From Coriaria nepalensis (Eukaryota; Streptophyta; Magnoliopsida; Cucurbitales; Coriariaceae): DNA of 64,000 bases. Of the stretch, positions 1 to 12,600 are shown piece by piece. The notes under the pieces were generated by a model, which was given only the letters and a program-made list of their open reading frames with translations, was not told the origin of the DNA and made no database searches. The first letter of the stretch is position 1. Every line of letters begins with the position of its first letter. The position numbers and the translations under genes are program-made. The stretch covers positions 9,022,001 through 9,086,000 of the forward strand of contig CP114484.1 in the NCBI GenBank assembly GCA_027186245.1, in the 5' to 3' direction.

Positions 1-1030
1 GACTCTGTCTATCATAAACTAATTAATCATAAATATATAAATCAGTTTTACATATTATATCAATTACTCTGTCACATGATAATTACATTTATAATAACGA
101 TAAAAATTTACATTATTACTTTACTTTAAGTAGAAAACATATTATATATTATTTTAAGTAATAAGTGAAGTAATAATGGCCATAAGAAGTTCAAATCTCA
201 TAAAAATTCTTTCTAGGGGTCCAAATTTTTTTTGAAGAAAAAAAAGTAATGAGTTAAGTGATTTATTCTTTATATATATATATATATACACTTCTATTAC
301 TTAATTACTTAATTATTATCAAAATAACATTAATTTCAGTATGTTCTTATAACTTATATTTTCAATGTACATTCTTATATTTACTTAGTGTCATTATTTT
401 GCTACTATTATTATTTTTTGGAATGAAAGAACATGTAATTTGAGTTTTGTTACTTTGGCTTTTTTGAATAAAAAACATGTGAAGCTATTCTGCTCATACT
501 ATTTGGAGTTTATTTTTCATTATAGAAAGATATCAAGCCTAAGAAAAAGAAAAAAAAAAAAAAAGAAAAAAAAGAAGAATAAATAAATATTTTACCTATT
601 GTAATGAATTGACTTTTATTTTTCATTTTAAAGATAATTTACATTTTTAAATTATGGATTTGATATTAGTATTGATTTTAGTGAGATATTAAATTTATTT
701 TTAAATTTTTATTTATTTATAAAGAACCGGTCACTCACGAGTTTATGTCTAACCCAATCCGAAGATTTAGTTGGGTTTCTAAGGTATTTGGGTTTGCCAC
801 GGAAATCGCTCAAACCCGAGCCGCTCGGACAATGCACACCACTACATGCAGGCAGACATGCAAGTAAATGAATAGGTCTAGGTCGTGTTACTTTGCATAG
901 CAAATGATAAAAAATGATCGGATGATAATGATGAGCATACAAATATAAATTACAGAACACATCTAATTAATTATGCTCAGATATTAGATCCCAGTTACCC
1001 ATTGAACCCACCCACACGATACTACTACTA
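1..1030. other. AT-rich intergenic DNA, no gene seen
   Basis: This stretch is mostly A/T with homopolymer runs and a (TA)n tract at about 270-288. The short open frames in it have no recognisable protein character. Positions 715-870 are less AT-rich and resemble the decayed GC patches common in plant intergenic repeats, but I could not assign a family. Confidence 0.5.
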
Positions 1031-1031
1031 T

Positions 1032-1429
1032 AAGGCTCATTTAGTTTGATTCCTTTATAAGAATTAGAACAAGAACAATAAGGAAAATGAAAGGGATAGA
1101 ATGATGATTTTTTGGTGTCCATTTAAATATATATGGAATAAATAAGAATATAATGAAAATATTAATTTTTTAATATTTATTTAAAGAATTTTCTTTTAAA
1201 ATTATATAAATATTATAATAAAAATTTAAAAATATATAAAAATCTATATAAATAGATATTTATTTTAATTCTCACTAAAAATATATATTTAGCTGAAAAT
1301 GAAAAGATGACATTTTCATTCAAATGAGAATACAAAATCATTCAAATTTCATCATTCCTTATAATCAACCGATAAAATATAATAAAATTTTTATTTCATT
1401 CTCATCGAAGAATCAAAACAAACAGCTTT
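1032..1429. mobile_element. MITE-like element with imperfect terminal inverted repeats
   Basis: The left end at 1032-1051 (aaggctcatttagtttgatt) matches the reverse complement of the right end at about 1409-1429 (aagctgtttgttttgattct) at most positions. The interior is about 400 bp, AT-rich and non-coding. That size and layout fit a miniature inverted-repeat transposable element. No convincing target-site duplication was found, so the superfamily is not assigned. Confidence 0.45.
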
Positions 1430-2058
1430 TCAGATTAATATTTTAGAGCTATATTTAAAAAAGAAAAAAAAATTCATTAATAAATCACATAGTTACTTAA
1501 CATAAATTCATTTTATTTTATTAAAAATCTCAATATTTTTATTTATTTATTTATATCACCAAAAAATTAAAATAATAATAAAAAAAGCTAAACCTATGTA
1601 TCATATTATATAATATAAACATCTTATTAAAAAGTTTTAGCCGGTAAAAATAGGTTGAGCACCAAAATTAAGATTAACCCATTCATAATTAGATTTTCTT
1701 ATAATTTTTGGATAATTTAAGAGAGTCATATAAAGAATTTATTTATAATTATAAAATACTTATTTTATAAATTTTAAATCATCAGGTGAATTAACTGTAA
1801 AATTTATAAATTTAAAGGATCAATTTGTAATTTGTCATAAATATATGGATAAAAATTAAAATATAATTTTAATTAAATTAATAAATAGAGAAACAAAAAG
1901 CGCAGATTCCCTCAATACAGTCTGTCTCTTCTCGTCTCGTGGCGAGGTGAGTTGGGGCCCTCATCTCTGCTTCCCTACTAGTCTCTCTATCTCTCTTTGA
2001 TTGGAGTTTGTGTCGCATTGCTTTGTATCTGAGATCGACTTCTTCTTCCCGAGCTCTC

Positions 2059-4155
2059 ATGGCGTCGATCGTCGAATCTGGGTGGCTGGTATATATTATT
2101 ATTGCTCCTTCTGCCATTTCAATTTGCTCACGTTTTTTATATCTATTCTGTTTCCTCTTTTGGCCCTAGATTCGATTTCTCTTTCTTGTTGCATTGCTTC
2201 TTTTAATATTTCTGCTTCGCCGAGTATGATTCCCGTTTGTTAGTTTTCTTTTTTCTCCTTTTGATTCGTTTCATGCATTTTCTTAATTTTTTTTTTAGTT
2301 TTTTCTTTTTGAGTTATTTTCCCTCTGTTTCTGGATGGTGACATTTGCATTCATACAGTGATGGTATGATGTGTGAAGGAAAACTAGTGTGTGATATTTG
2401 AAGACTAGGATTGAGATCTCAACATAGTGATATTTGCGAGCTAGTCCAGATTACATCAAATTTTGTTATGTTTCGAACATAAATGGGTCTGAGAGCGTTT
2501 ATGAAATTTTTATTTGGTTTATCATGCAGTATTTAATCACGCATTTCAGCGATTTTCAACTGGCATGTTTGGGAAGCTTCTTTCTCCATGAAAGTGTTTT
2601 CTTCTTATCTGGGCTTCCCTTTATATATCTTGAGAGAGCAGGATGGCTGAGCAAGTACAAGATTCAGGTTTAATTCTTTCATCTAAGCATGGTTTTCAAG
2701 ATTCTGTAATGTGTAGTAGCTATGAAAAAACTCTCTCTGGTCAAGATATATGGTGGTAGGGATTTATTAGAATAGTAAAAAAGAGCACATCAGTTTATAT
2801 AGATACTAGGGATATTTCTTTGGGACAACCAATTTGTTCATTTTTCAATATCATGGACTTGTCATTGGTTCTTTTTTTTTTTCCCCTAACTGGAGTAGTT
2901 TAGTTACAAATTTCCAACTATCTCCTCTGGTCAACCTGCACTCCATTACATTTTGAAACAACATTAGAGACATGCTTGGTTTCCTTTATTCTTTTCTTCT
3001 TTTCATTCATGGTTGTCCATTCCTTGATCTGTTTATTTCAGTGAGAGATCTAATTGTTCCTGCTTGTATGCAGACAAAGAATAACAGTCCTGCAGCTCAA
3101 GAGAGATGTATTTCTCGCTTATTGCTGTATCATTTTGGTGTCAATCTGCCAGTTATGATTGTTTCATATCCTGTCTTCCTATATATGGGCATGAAAAGTA
3201 GTCTTCCATTTCCGTCCTGGTATTTTCAGGTTCTTTATATGCTAGAAACATCTTTTCTTAGGCATTGCATGTTAAACATGCATAATGCTGTTCTCTTCCT
3301 AGTAGAGAGTAACATAGTTTTGGTTTTCTTTCTATAGGAAAGTAATTTCTATGCAGATACTATTCTACTTCATCCTTGAGGATTTTGTTTTCTACTGGGG
3401 CCACAGGATTCTTCACACAAAATGGTTGTACAAGCATGTGCATAGTGTTCATCACGAGTAAGTGAGAGTTGCCAGTAAAATCTTCTGGTTTTTACTTAAT
3501 ATCGAAAGAAACATTTCTTGGGCTGTTTCAATCAACCTTTGGTTACATTTAAAAAATCTGCAGGTATGCTACACCTTTTGGGCTAACATCGGAATATGCT
3601 CATCCTACGGAGATTCTGTTTCTTGGGTTCGCCACCATTATCGGTCCTGCCATAACTGGGCCCCATCTGATTACTCTGTGGTTATGGATGGTACTTAGAG
3701 TGCTAGAGACAGTTGAGGCCCATTGTGGCTATGATTTCCCTTGGAGCCTTTCGAATTTCTTACCTTTGTATGGCGGGTAAGCCTACTATCTATTTGATCT
3801 ATTTGGAGCCAATTGCAGCAGAATCTCTTTTGAATATGTGAATTATGATCTATTGTTCCTGACCTTTTCCCAGTGCCGATTTTCACGACTACCACCATCG
3901 GTTGCTGTATACAAAATCTGGCAACTACTCCTCAACGTTTACTTACATGGACTGGTAAGTTTTTCTCGTACTTCTACTTTATGTTAGATATAACATGGTT
4001 TTTCTATTATTCAAGTATTGATATCAGCTTTCAATGCTTTTACCAATCCATTATCTGCCATTTTCAATAGGATATTTGGGACTGACAAGGGTTATAGAAA
4101 GTTGAAATCGCTCAAGGATATTGGAGTTAGAGGAGATGACAGCAAGCTAATGTGA
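2059..4155 (+). CDS. SMO2: Sterol C4-methyl oxidase, SMO2 type (4-alpha-methylsterol monooxygenase)
   Basis: Membrane-bound non-haem di-iron oxygenase of the endoplasmic reticulum. The SMO2 family removes the second C4 methyl group (from 4-alpha-methylsterols such as 24-ethylidenelophenol) in plant sterol and brassinosteroid synthesis. Seven exons: 2059-2088, 2530-2667, 3074-3219, 3338-3457, 3564-3776, 3874-3954, 4071-4155. They join in frame to 270 residues, close to the family's usual 260-270. The three fatty-acid-hydroxylase histidine boxes are present: HRILH at residues 127-131, HSVHH at 140-144, HDYHH at 220-224. Residues 11-50 and 72-95 are hydrophobic and probably membrane-spanning. 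The start gives MASIVESGW, the usual SMO2 N-terminus. The third intron's donor at 3220 was chosen because it restores the family's PSWK junction. No break was seen; the gene looks functional. Confidence 0.95.
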
Positions 4156-6840
4156 TTAATGTAGAGCTTTTTGTGGATTTTCCTGATTAGCATCATGTCG
4201 GAAGGGTCTTGTTCTGTCTCTTTCTCCATCTGGTGTGCCGCCTTTTTGTGTTTAGTGTTCATGTTAAGCTTTGATTTAAAAAATTTAGCTGTCTTTGCTT
4301 CTTCTCTCACCATGTTGTTATGCTGGATGCTAATTCATTTATTTCGGTTTCGTCTCGAATTCTGTCATACTAAGGCCCTTTTTTTTAATGATGATTTAAT
4401 CCTGCTGTGACACTATGTATGACAAGATCAAATTTCGGTACAGTTGATTGGATTTTTCTTTCCCCCTCTACACTTGGTAATTTCTTTTATGTTTGAGTTT
4501 ACTTTTTAGTTTTGATTCCCTAGTAAACTATAAAAGAGAATGATCAAAATGCTGTTGGTATCCCTTTCTCTTTCATGTTTTGAACACAGCATGTCTTCGA
4601 TCCGAAATAAGCAAAGAGAACCAAAATTTAGATAACTGTTTTGTCCCCCTCTTAAAACTTGTCTGGTCTTGCCTTTAGACATGGCACCATATGCCATGCG
4701 TTGCACGTTTTACAGGATTTACGCGAGGGAATAAAAACAAAAATTTCCTGGGTAGAGAAGGGTAGATACTAGTTAATTTTGGGTACTTTTTATATTTTTT
4801 TTCTCCTTTTAATTAGCGACAACAACCCAAGCCAATCTAGTCCAAAAACTTTCCCAAATGGCTAACAGTTCGGAAATTTACATTCACTTAAGATATTTTG
4901 GATTAGAGTTGTTAAAAAGGCCCCGATCATAGCTGAACTTTTTACTGTTTAGGGTCAGGTCGGACTAAGCTCGGACTTAATTTGGGAAGCCCATTGGATT
5001 TATCCCAAGCATGGCCAAGCTTATAGGAACGGGCATGCCCCTATTTTTAATTAAAAATATAATAAACAAAAAATAATTAATTAAATTTTTTAGTAAATAA
5101 AAACTTCATTATATGTTAATAAAAAATATATAAATTGTTAAATTTGAGCGAGATATTTAAAAATTATTATATGAGATGAGTTAAAATAAAAAAAGAAAAT
5201 TTATATAGACTAATTTTTTTTTAAATGAAAGGAAAAAAATATATAATTTAAAATTTAGAAAGTTTAAATGGGCCAAACAGAGATGAGGCCCAATGGGGCC
5301 GGGCCTCATTTTTTAATTTTTTTAAATTTTTTTTGTTTAAGACATGGCAGGAGGTACTACTTAGAACTAGTGGACAATAATAGTATAAACAAAAATTTAT
5401 TATTAATCGTTTTCGTTCTTTCTTAGTCTTTTTTTTATGGACATCATGATGGTCAAAAACGACCTAAATATGGAGCAGTGCATGATTAGCATTTTAAAGA
5501 GACAGTTTGCATGGCCCCTTCCATTCTTTGGCTGGTTTGTGTTCAATTTACACATGCAGTAGAGAAGATTACATAGTTGGAATATGTAAGCAGGCGGCAT
5601 CCTTTTTGTGTGTAAGTAAATATGACGTTGCTTATAATTTTGAAAAATTCTTCTCCAGTGATATTATATACGTAACATATCAAATTTCATGGCAAGTTAT
5701 AAAACTTGCATGAAAAAGTATGTGTCGAAGGAAAGTTGCTCTTAATTTACATATGTTCATATACCTCAACCATGCTCTTTGAGGGTTCCAATTGGCAAAA
5801 ATTTTGTAGCATCAAAATAATAGAACTTTTTTTTTTTTTTTTTGTTCTTTTATATATACCCTATTAATATGCCAGCTATGATTTAACTGTTGGGCTTTTC
5901 CAGGACGTTAAAACCAAAATGACCAGGACGTTAATCAAACACCGTTTCCCTACTTGGATCTCTCATGAGCCATACCACGATCGAGGAGTACAATTCATTT
6001 AGCTGCTTGGGTGGCCAAAAGAGTACAAAATTGTTGAATGTCAATTTATATTTGGAGCTAATCAAACCACGTACATATATATAACCTTTATAAGCCACTG
6101 ATTGGTACAAAATGAATACAGCCATTTGCAGACAATTTTGTGATTTGGGTCATAATTGTAATATTATATAACCAAGGGGGATCTTTTTTTTTTTTTTTTG
6201 GGAAAAGAGCAAGAAAGTGAATGCTTGCTTTTGAGTTGTATTCTTTTTAATAGGGTCAATTAGTTTTAAGGCTTGAAATGATTAAAAAGAAAATTGCAAA
6301 TCAAGCATAACTTTTATTTATATCTATGATACTAGTTTAATATAATTAAAAAAGAAAAAAAAGTAAATAAAAATAGATAAAATTATTCTTAGAAAAGTTG
6401 ATAAGAGTGGTAGGTGAGTTGTTTCAATATCACTCAAATATTGAGTGAAAAGATAAATTTGCCCTCATCACTACCAAGATAACCAATGATAAATTTTTGC
6501 CCTAGAAATCATATTTCTTTCATGAGAGGCGATTTACCTTTACTTTCTCATAATTTATTATTCATATCAACCATAAACTTTAAATAGATCCGTATCCGAG
6601 GTTCATAATCGAAGGTGGAGAGCCTTAAATAGAAAAAGTTTTGGATTTAGGTAAGGTATATACTCATGTTTTTTCATTTTTTTTAATGAAAATGTGATGG
6701 GTAATTCTCTATTTCCGGGTTGTTCCGTTCAAATACTAATTGTAATAGACATTTTGAATTGTTCTATAAGTGAAAGAACGTATAAAGGTGAAAAAAATAC
6801 AAAATATGAAAAATCTGAAAAATAGAAGAAGTGGAGTTCA
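4156..6840. other. 3' region of SMO2, then intergenic DNA
   Basis: The first few hundred bases are probably SMO2 3' UTR. Positions 4915-5050 and 5265-5310 are GC-richer patches with aggcccaatggggccggg-like text, of a kind common in plant DNA-transposon remnants. They could be the two ends of one element of about 400 bp, but the repeats are too diverged to be sure. Poly-T runs occur at about 5828-5843 and 6186-6200. No gene was seen. Confidence 0.4.
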
Positions 6841-6846
6841 TGTTTT

Positions 6847-7375
6847 CCAATTTCCTAATATATACGTATAGATAGAACATAGAGAAATTGGAAAAAAGAA
6901 CAGAATTCAAAATTTCTCAATTTTCTAATATCTTAAGTAATTATAGTACATTGGGAAATTGTGAAACAAAATATAATCAAAATATTTCTCAATTTTTCAA
7001 TATCTCAATATACGAGAGTAAATTGAGAATTTTGAAATCAGAACAGAATCAAAATATTTTTCAATTTCCTAATGTCCCAATGTAATATAGTAAATTGGGA
7101 AATTTAAAAACAAAACGAAAACAAAATAGTTCCCAATTTCTGAATGTCTCAATGTAAGAGAGTAAATTAGGTAATTGGGAAACAAAATAAAATCAAAATA
7201 TTTCCCAATTTTCTAATGTCTTAATGTGCGAGAGTAAATTGGGAAATTAAAAATCATAACAGAATCAAAATATTTCTCCATTTCTCATTGTAAGAAGGAA
7301 AATTGGGCAATTGGGCAATTGGGAAAAATGGACAGAATCAAAACATTTCGCAATTTCTCAATGTCTTAAGAGCAT
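6847..7375 (+). repeat. Tandem array, about 72-bp unit, just over 7 copies
   Basis: Copies start at about 6847, 6917, 6989, 7061, 7132, 7204, 7277 and 7350, giving steps of 70-73 bp. Each unit begins with a form of tcaattttctaatgtctcaa, continues with gagagtaaattgggaaatt, and ends with aacagaatcaaaatatttc. Copies differ by substitutions and short indels. The array lies directly upstream of Mutator-like transposase remnants. One short match in reverse orientation lies at about 11311-11342, near the far end of the same block. Both facts suggest subterminal repeats of a Mutator-like element. Confidence 0.8.
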
Positions 7376-7580
7376 ACTAATTTCATTTTTGTTTTTCCTT
7401 CTTTATAGATGAAAAGTCTTTTCATAGTCATATTTTTTGATAGTGAGTGAAAGGAAAAACATAATTCGTTCCTTTGGCATGCAAATAGTATTGAAGGAAC
7501 AACTGGAGTTTCGATCGAATCTAACATCACGTATTATGAGTTGTCGGAAGTTGTGTACAATTCTTTTAACGTAAATCGAA

Positions 7581-9483
7581 ATGAATGCATTTTTCAATTT
7601 TTGTATAAGGTTTAGTAAAATGGTATGTTTCCCACTATTTATAAGAAATAATGACAACGTAAAGGGATTTGTGAGTCACTTGCAATTTAAAGATGAAGAT
7701 TCTACTTTGTATGTGAAGTTGGTACCAAAGACAAATAACAGTTTATGTGATGACCGTGAAATACCTACGCTTCCTATTGTTCATGACCAAGTGAGCAAAG
7801 ACGTAGTCAGTAGTATGGATATTAATGATAATCTTGATGGCAATTATGATGATTTTTATGAGTTTGATCACACTAGTGACATATATGACAATGATGATGA
7901 TTGAGACAACTTTGATCAAGTGGATGGTGATGATGTTATTAGTGCGAGGATGAAATAGTGGTGGAAGATTGTGACACTCATCAGGACAATGAAGAGGAGG
8001 GTTCGAATCAACAGTACAAGAATGAGCACTTCAATGACGCTATATTCCCGGAGGGGGGAGGGATAAAGGAGAACTTAGGTGAAATACCAATTGAGGAGTC
8101 ATCTCCGTTTATTGGGCGATCAACGCACTTTGTGAATGAAATTGAAAATGAAGAGACTCCAATTCCAATTACAACCTAACATTCGACATGCGGTGAAAAT
8201 ATTTCGGTTACGGTTATATCTTCTTAGGCATTTAGAGGGAAGTTTTATGTGAACCAATATTTTAACTCTAAGGAAGAATTGAAGGCAAGTCTTTATTCTT
8301 ATGCAACGGTGATGAATTGTCACTTGAAAGTTACAAAGTCGAATAAGTCTACTTTTGTCATGGTGTGCATTGATCCAAATTACAAGTGGCGAATCTGTGG
8401 CACCGTAAAAAAAAATGCTTTATTTTTTCAAGTTCGACAATATAACTATCATCACACATGTAATTGATAGTCACAGGCAAGGTATGCATCGGCAAGCAAT
8501 TGTGTTTATGATTGGACGATATGTCAAGGGAAAATGCTAAGAATAAGACTCCAAAAACGTGAATTTTTGTGGACGTTATCCAAAGTGATATAAAGGTATA
8601 CATTAATTACTGGAAGGTATGAAAATCTAGATATATTGTTCATTACCTCATTTGTGGTACATCAGAGGTAGGTTATAGAGACTTACTGTTGTATGGTTTC
8701 ATGATGAAGACGCTCAATCCGGGGTCTGTAATCGCCCTTGAGACGATTGCTAATAACAAATTTTGTTATTTTTGTAATGGCAATTAGAGCTGCAATAAAT
8801 GGATTTAGATTTATGAGAAGGGTTATTGGTTATTGGTATTGATGGTACCTTCTTGAAGTCAAAGTACAAAGACACGTTTTTGTATGCAACTGCTCAGGGT
8901 AGTAACTACAACCTTTATCCACTCGCATGTGTTATAGTCAATTCGGAGAACATCATGGAAATGGTTCTTGAGTGAACTACATGGTTTGATTCCTGATGCA
9001 TTGGATTTGGTTTTTGTATCGGATCGGGTGAATAGTATAGAGAATGAAATACGAGATGTTTATTCACATGTTAAACAAAGGGGCTTGTATGTGGTACATC
9101 GGTAATAACATCAAGGCTAAGTTTAAGTATCGTAGTATTCTAGATCTATATTGCAAGACGGCCAAATCATACATAATTAAAGATTTTGAGACATACTTCA
9201 ACGAGATTAGAGTCCAACATCTACACCTACTTGGAAATGGATGGATTTCAATACTAGGCGAGAGTGTATTTCATTGGTGACCGGTACAATACAATGACTA
9301 ATAATATATTAGAGTCACTTAACGCTTTATTGAAGGATGTGCATGTGTATCCAATAATAGTGTTTCTTGATGAAATTTTAAGTATCATGAAAACTTGGTT
9401 CCACAACCACAGATCTGATGCAATGACAAACACACTACTTACTCCGAAGGTAGAAAATGAGTTAGCGAGAAGACAAAATGAAT
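7581..9483 (+). pseudogene. MuDR-type (MULE) transposase remnant
   Basis: Fragments of one protein appear in order across several frames. First is an acidic N-terminal part (7581-7904). Next is the MuDR plant domain (8240-8467), with KEELKASLYSYATVMNCHLK, YKWRICG and HHTC. The catalytic core (about 8640-9060) follows, with pieces such as GTSEVGYRDLLLYGF and FVSDRVNSI; the latter resembles the family's FISDRH-x-SI segment carrying a DDE aspartate. Last is a C-terminal part (9044-9483) with NNILESLNALLKD, the conserved region before the SWIM zinc finger. Many stops and frameshifts separate them, so no intact enzyme can be made. The SWIM finger itself was not seen. Confidence 0.75.
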
Positions 9484-9499
9484 AACCACGAAATAAATC

Positions 9500-11260
9500 T
9501 TACATTACCTTTTAGCCACTCTCCAGAAATTGTAATGGTTTTAAACCATACTTGATCCATTGTCCGACCATCAAATCCAATGACAGTGGTTATGTGATTC
9601 AAAAGTATGAAATTAGCATAGTTACACTATCTATCAAGACTCAAAATATTTAATTTTTTGAAAATTAATAACTTACATGTTTACGCCTTTCTCGAACAGC
9701 CACCTCGATATCGCTTCATAATTGTCACTATTAGGCTCAAATAGTGGATCATTCATCTATATTTGACCCTCGGGATAAACCTTCCTCTTCTCAGAGTTAA
9801 TGTATAGAAAAAGAACTACCCGACCTAGCTTCCTCTTCCTCTTACCTCTTCCCTCCTCAATATTTCCCACCTTCACTCCCCTCGTAAGATCCCCACGTTC
9901 TGATGATTGCAACTCATCACCTAAAGTATCCAATAGATCATCTAACTAGGAACTAAGAGCCCGAGGGGGTGACGGATCAGCTATATGAGAACTAGGATCC
10001 AGAGGAGGCGATAGATTGGTTGAAGAAGAATCATGTCCCGAGGTGGATTCACGTGTTGAGGTAGGTTCACGAATTGGATTCATATGTTAGGAGGATGATG
10101 GGCTATAAAATCGCCATTCCACCCTTAATAGTTCCTTAACTACATCCTTCATAACCCCCCCTTCACCATTTGCCTAACCTCTTCTCTGAATTCCCTCATA
10201 ACCTCATTGAAAACTTCCTTAATTGCTTCCCTCACACCCTCCTTAACAACCTCCACATAATCAACCATCTTTCCCTTTTCTAGCATCTCGCATAAAAGGG
10301 GCTCCACATCATCTCTTACTTTTTCTGAAACTTCCTCCTCATCTCTTTCCTCTTCTTCTAATTTTTATTCAACTGCCACTGTTGGTTCAACATACGGTTC
10401 GTGAACTCTATTCTCTAATTTCTCTACCAAAGCATTCACCACATCATTTACATAATCCCTAAGGCTAGCTAACTTTCTCAAATAAGGTTGACTTTCTTTC
10501 TTCAATATAGCTTTCAATATACCACATACAATGAGCTGAAATATAATAAAGTTAATATCATATAAACATTATTGAATATTGTAAAGTAAATAATATAGAT
10601 GAATTACTCATCCAATTAGTATGTAACCACACTTCCACATTCTCGTGAGTTACGATGTGTTTGGACTTTCAGCTCCAATTCAACATTTAGGGTATCTTAT
10701 CATCTAATTTCTAGAATGCGGCTTGTTTTGCAAGATATGGTATTGATTCATAAGCACATACATGCATAGTAAAAGGGTTAGTACATACTATTTTATTTGG
10801 TTCAAACATCAACAAATTATACGGAAAAATATAAATTACTAACTTGAAAAGTAAGTGGAAATCATTTAAGCATTTAAGTTTCTTCTTCAACACAAGAAGC
10901 TTTATGTTTTAGGGCATTCTCCAAAATATTCTTTTGAAGTGAACCAATCGTCCTCTCGAATGCAACTCTGCCCTAAGGGTATTTGTTAAACTTCTCCAAA
11001 TTATCAGCAACCGAGAACGTCTATCCATTAACTTTTGTCTTCACCAAATGTTGAAATTTAGCCAAATATTTCTTTGAAAGCTTACTATTTATATCATAGA
11101 CTACTATTTCTTGTTTTGATAGAGTGTGAACACGAGCTTTAAAATACAACTTTTCTAAAAGGATCAATGTAAAGACACGATATTTATTACCTTCTAACAC
11201 TTGAAACACATACCAAGAGCACAAATTTATGACACATCGATAACTAGGGACAAAATACAC
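9500..11260 (-). pseudogene. DUF1985/Ulp1-type transposon ORF remnant
   Basis: Read from high to low coordinates, the minus strand gives pieces in the order typical of MULE-borne Ulp1 proteins. About 11260-10930 gives a DUF1985-like part, with LEKFNKYPWGRVAFERTIGS across frames. About 10790-10730 gives HVCAYESIPYLAKQ. About 10560-10190 gives a charged helical region with EEEVSEKVRDDVEPLL. About 9950-9700 gives GKRKRKLGRVV followed by KRKVYPEGQI and DPLFEP. These strings match my recollection of the family. The cysteine-protease (Ulp1) domain that should follow was not found; the ORF runs into the convergent transposase remnant. Stops and frameshifts are frequent. Confidence 0.55.
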
Positions 11261-11345
11261 GCATCAACAATTAAACAATCAACCAATTACACCATAAAAT
11301 AATAATGGATTATTGAGATATTGACAACATTGAGAAATAGGGAAA

Positions 11346-12276
11346 TATGATCGCCATTTTAAATGCATTATTGTTGAAAATTGACATGGGATGGTATGGA
11401 CTACAGACTCGCAATTAAAGTATTAAAGGATAAAACTTGTAAATTTACTAATTTGGACAAGACATATTAATTAATTAGTGATTTATGATTCACTAAACAT
11501 AATTCATCCTTTGTTTTCTCTCATTCTATGTCCTCTCCTTTTCTTTATATCTTGTAGCAATAAATGAACAGTTAACACGCACGAAAAATACAGTTGAATA
11601 TGATAAAAAAAAAAAAAAAACAGAACAAATAGAGTGCATATAAAGTCAAACATAAGAAACATGGAGCATAGCAAGAAAAAACATAGTACTTGAGAGGTAG
11701 AAGACCTTGAGCTTGACATTGAGCTAGTAGCTTGGGACCAAGAGGGGTGCATGTGATAAGGGAACAAGCTTCTCCACAGCCAGTTTAGAGGAGATTGCTT
11801 GTACATTAGCGATTGGCCAGAATGCATCCACATTGAAGAGAAGAGGACTTACATGATTTTTCGAAGGTTTTTCTTTAAGGAATTTCAAGGAATCCCCATG
11901 CATTGAGAAGGATTAAAGATGGGAATAGATGTAAGATTGATTTCAGTTGTGCATTTTTCTCTTGCAATGAGACATGAGATTTGCATTATGCTTTCTGCTT
12001 GGGTAGTGCTTGAACTGATCTACCGGATGGAGATTTGTTGCAATAAAGGTTTGATCCTTTTAAGTATTTTAAGAAATGTTAAGAAGATGATTTTTTTTGG
12101 GTAATAAAGAATAGAGGAACGTGTGATTTAAATTTGTTCAAAGCTTTGTTTGAAATTTGCTATCATAATCTTCCTCTTTGTCATTGAAAGTAAATTGTCA
12201 AGAGGATACACATGAAATTTCAAGCATGGGGATGAATCTATCCATTACATTAACTAAATATATAAAAAGTTGTAGC
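11346..12276. other. Intergenic DNA, nothing assigned
   Basis: A minus-strand stretch at about 11700-11825 reads as roughly 40 open residues including FWPIANVQAISSKLAVEKL. I do not recognise it and it has no clear exon borders. The remainder is AT-rich. Confidence 0.3.
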
Positions 12277-12600
12277 AATTTGCATTCTTGCTTATTTCAT
12301 CTTTAGATGAAAGGTTAATAATATGTATAATCATAATGATATGATTATGATCTCCATCTTAAGATAACATGTTAATATATTAAATGACATGAGTATTATG
12401 AGAATTGCATTCTTGCTTATTTACATCTTAAGATGAAAATGGTCAATATATATAAATATAATGACATGATTATGATCTCTATCTTAAGTTGAAATATTAA
12501 TATATTAAATAACATGGATACGATGAAATTTAATTCTTATTTAATAATTTTAGTTTAAGATAAAACGTTAGAAATTAATCATATATTTCATGATTAATAT
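12277..12600 (+). repeat. Tandem repeat, about 125-bp unit, about 2.6 copies
   Basis: Units begin at about 12277, 12403 and 12527. Shared landmarks are gcattcttgcttattt, catcttaagatga, acatgattatgatctc and gttaatatattaaat. The third copy is the most diverged and fades out near 12600. The array is non-coding. Confidence 0.7.

Larger units (their letters stand above)
6847..11345. mobile_element. Degraded Mutator-like element (MULE) with two convergent ORF remnants
   Basis: The block is bounded by the 72-bp repeats on the left and a single reversed repeat-like segment on the right. It carries a MuDR-type transposase remnant on the plus strand and a DUF1985/Ulp1-type ORF remnant on the minus strand. 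Plant MULEs carrying Ulp1-like genes are a known class. True terminal inverted repeats and the 9-11 bp target-site duplication were not found, so both outer limits are approximate. Confidence 0.6.

Noticed and set aside
6463..6480. A cactaccaagata sequence that might be the left end of the CACTA-like element.
   Set aside because: It matches the right terminus poorly beyond the first five bases, and the flanking trinucleotide does not match the one after 17481.
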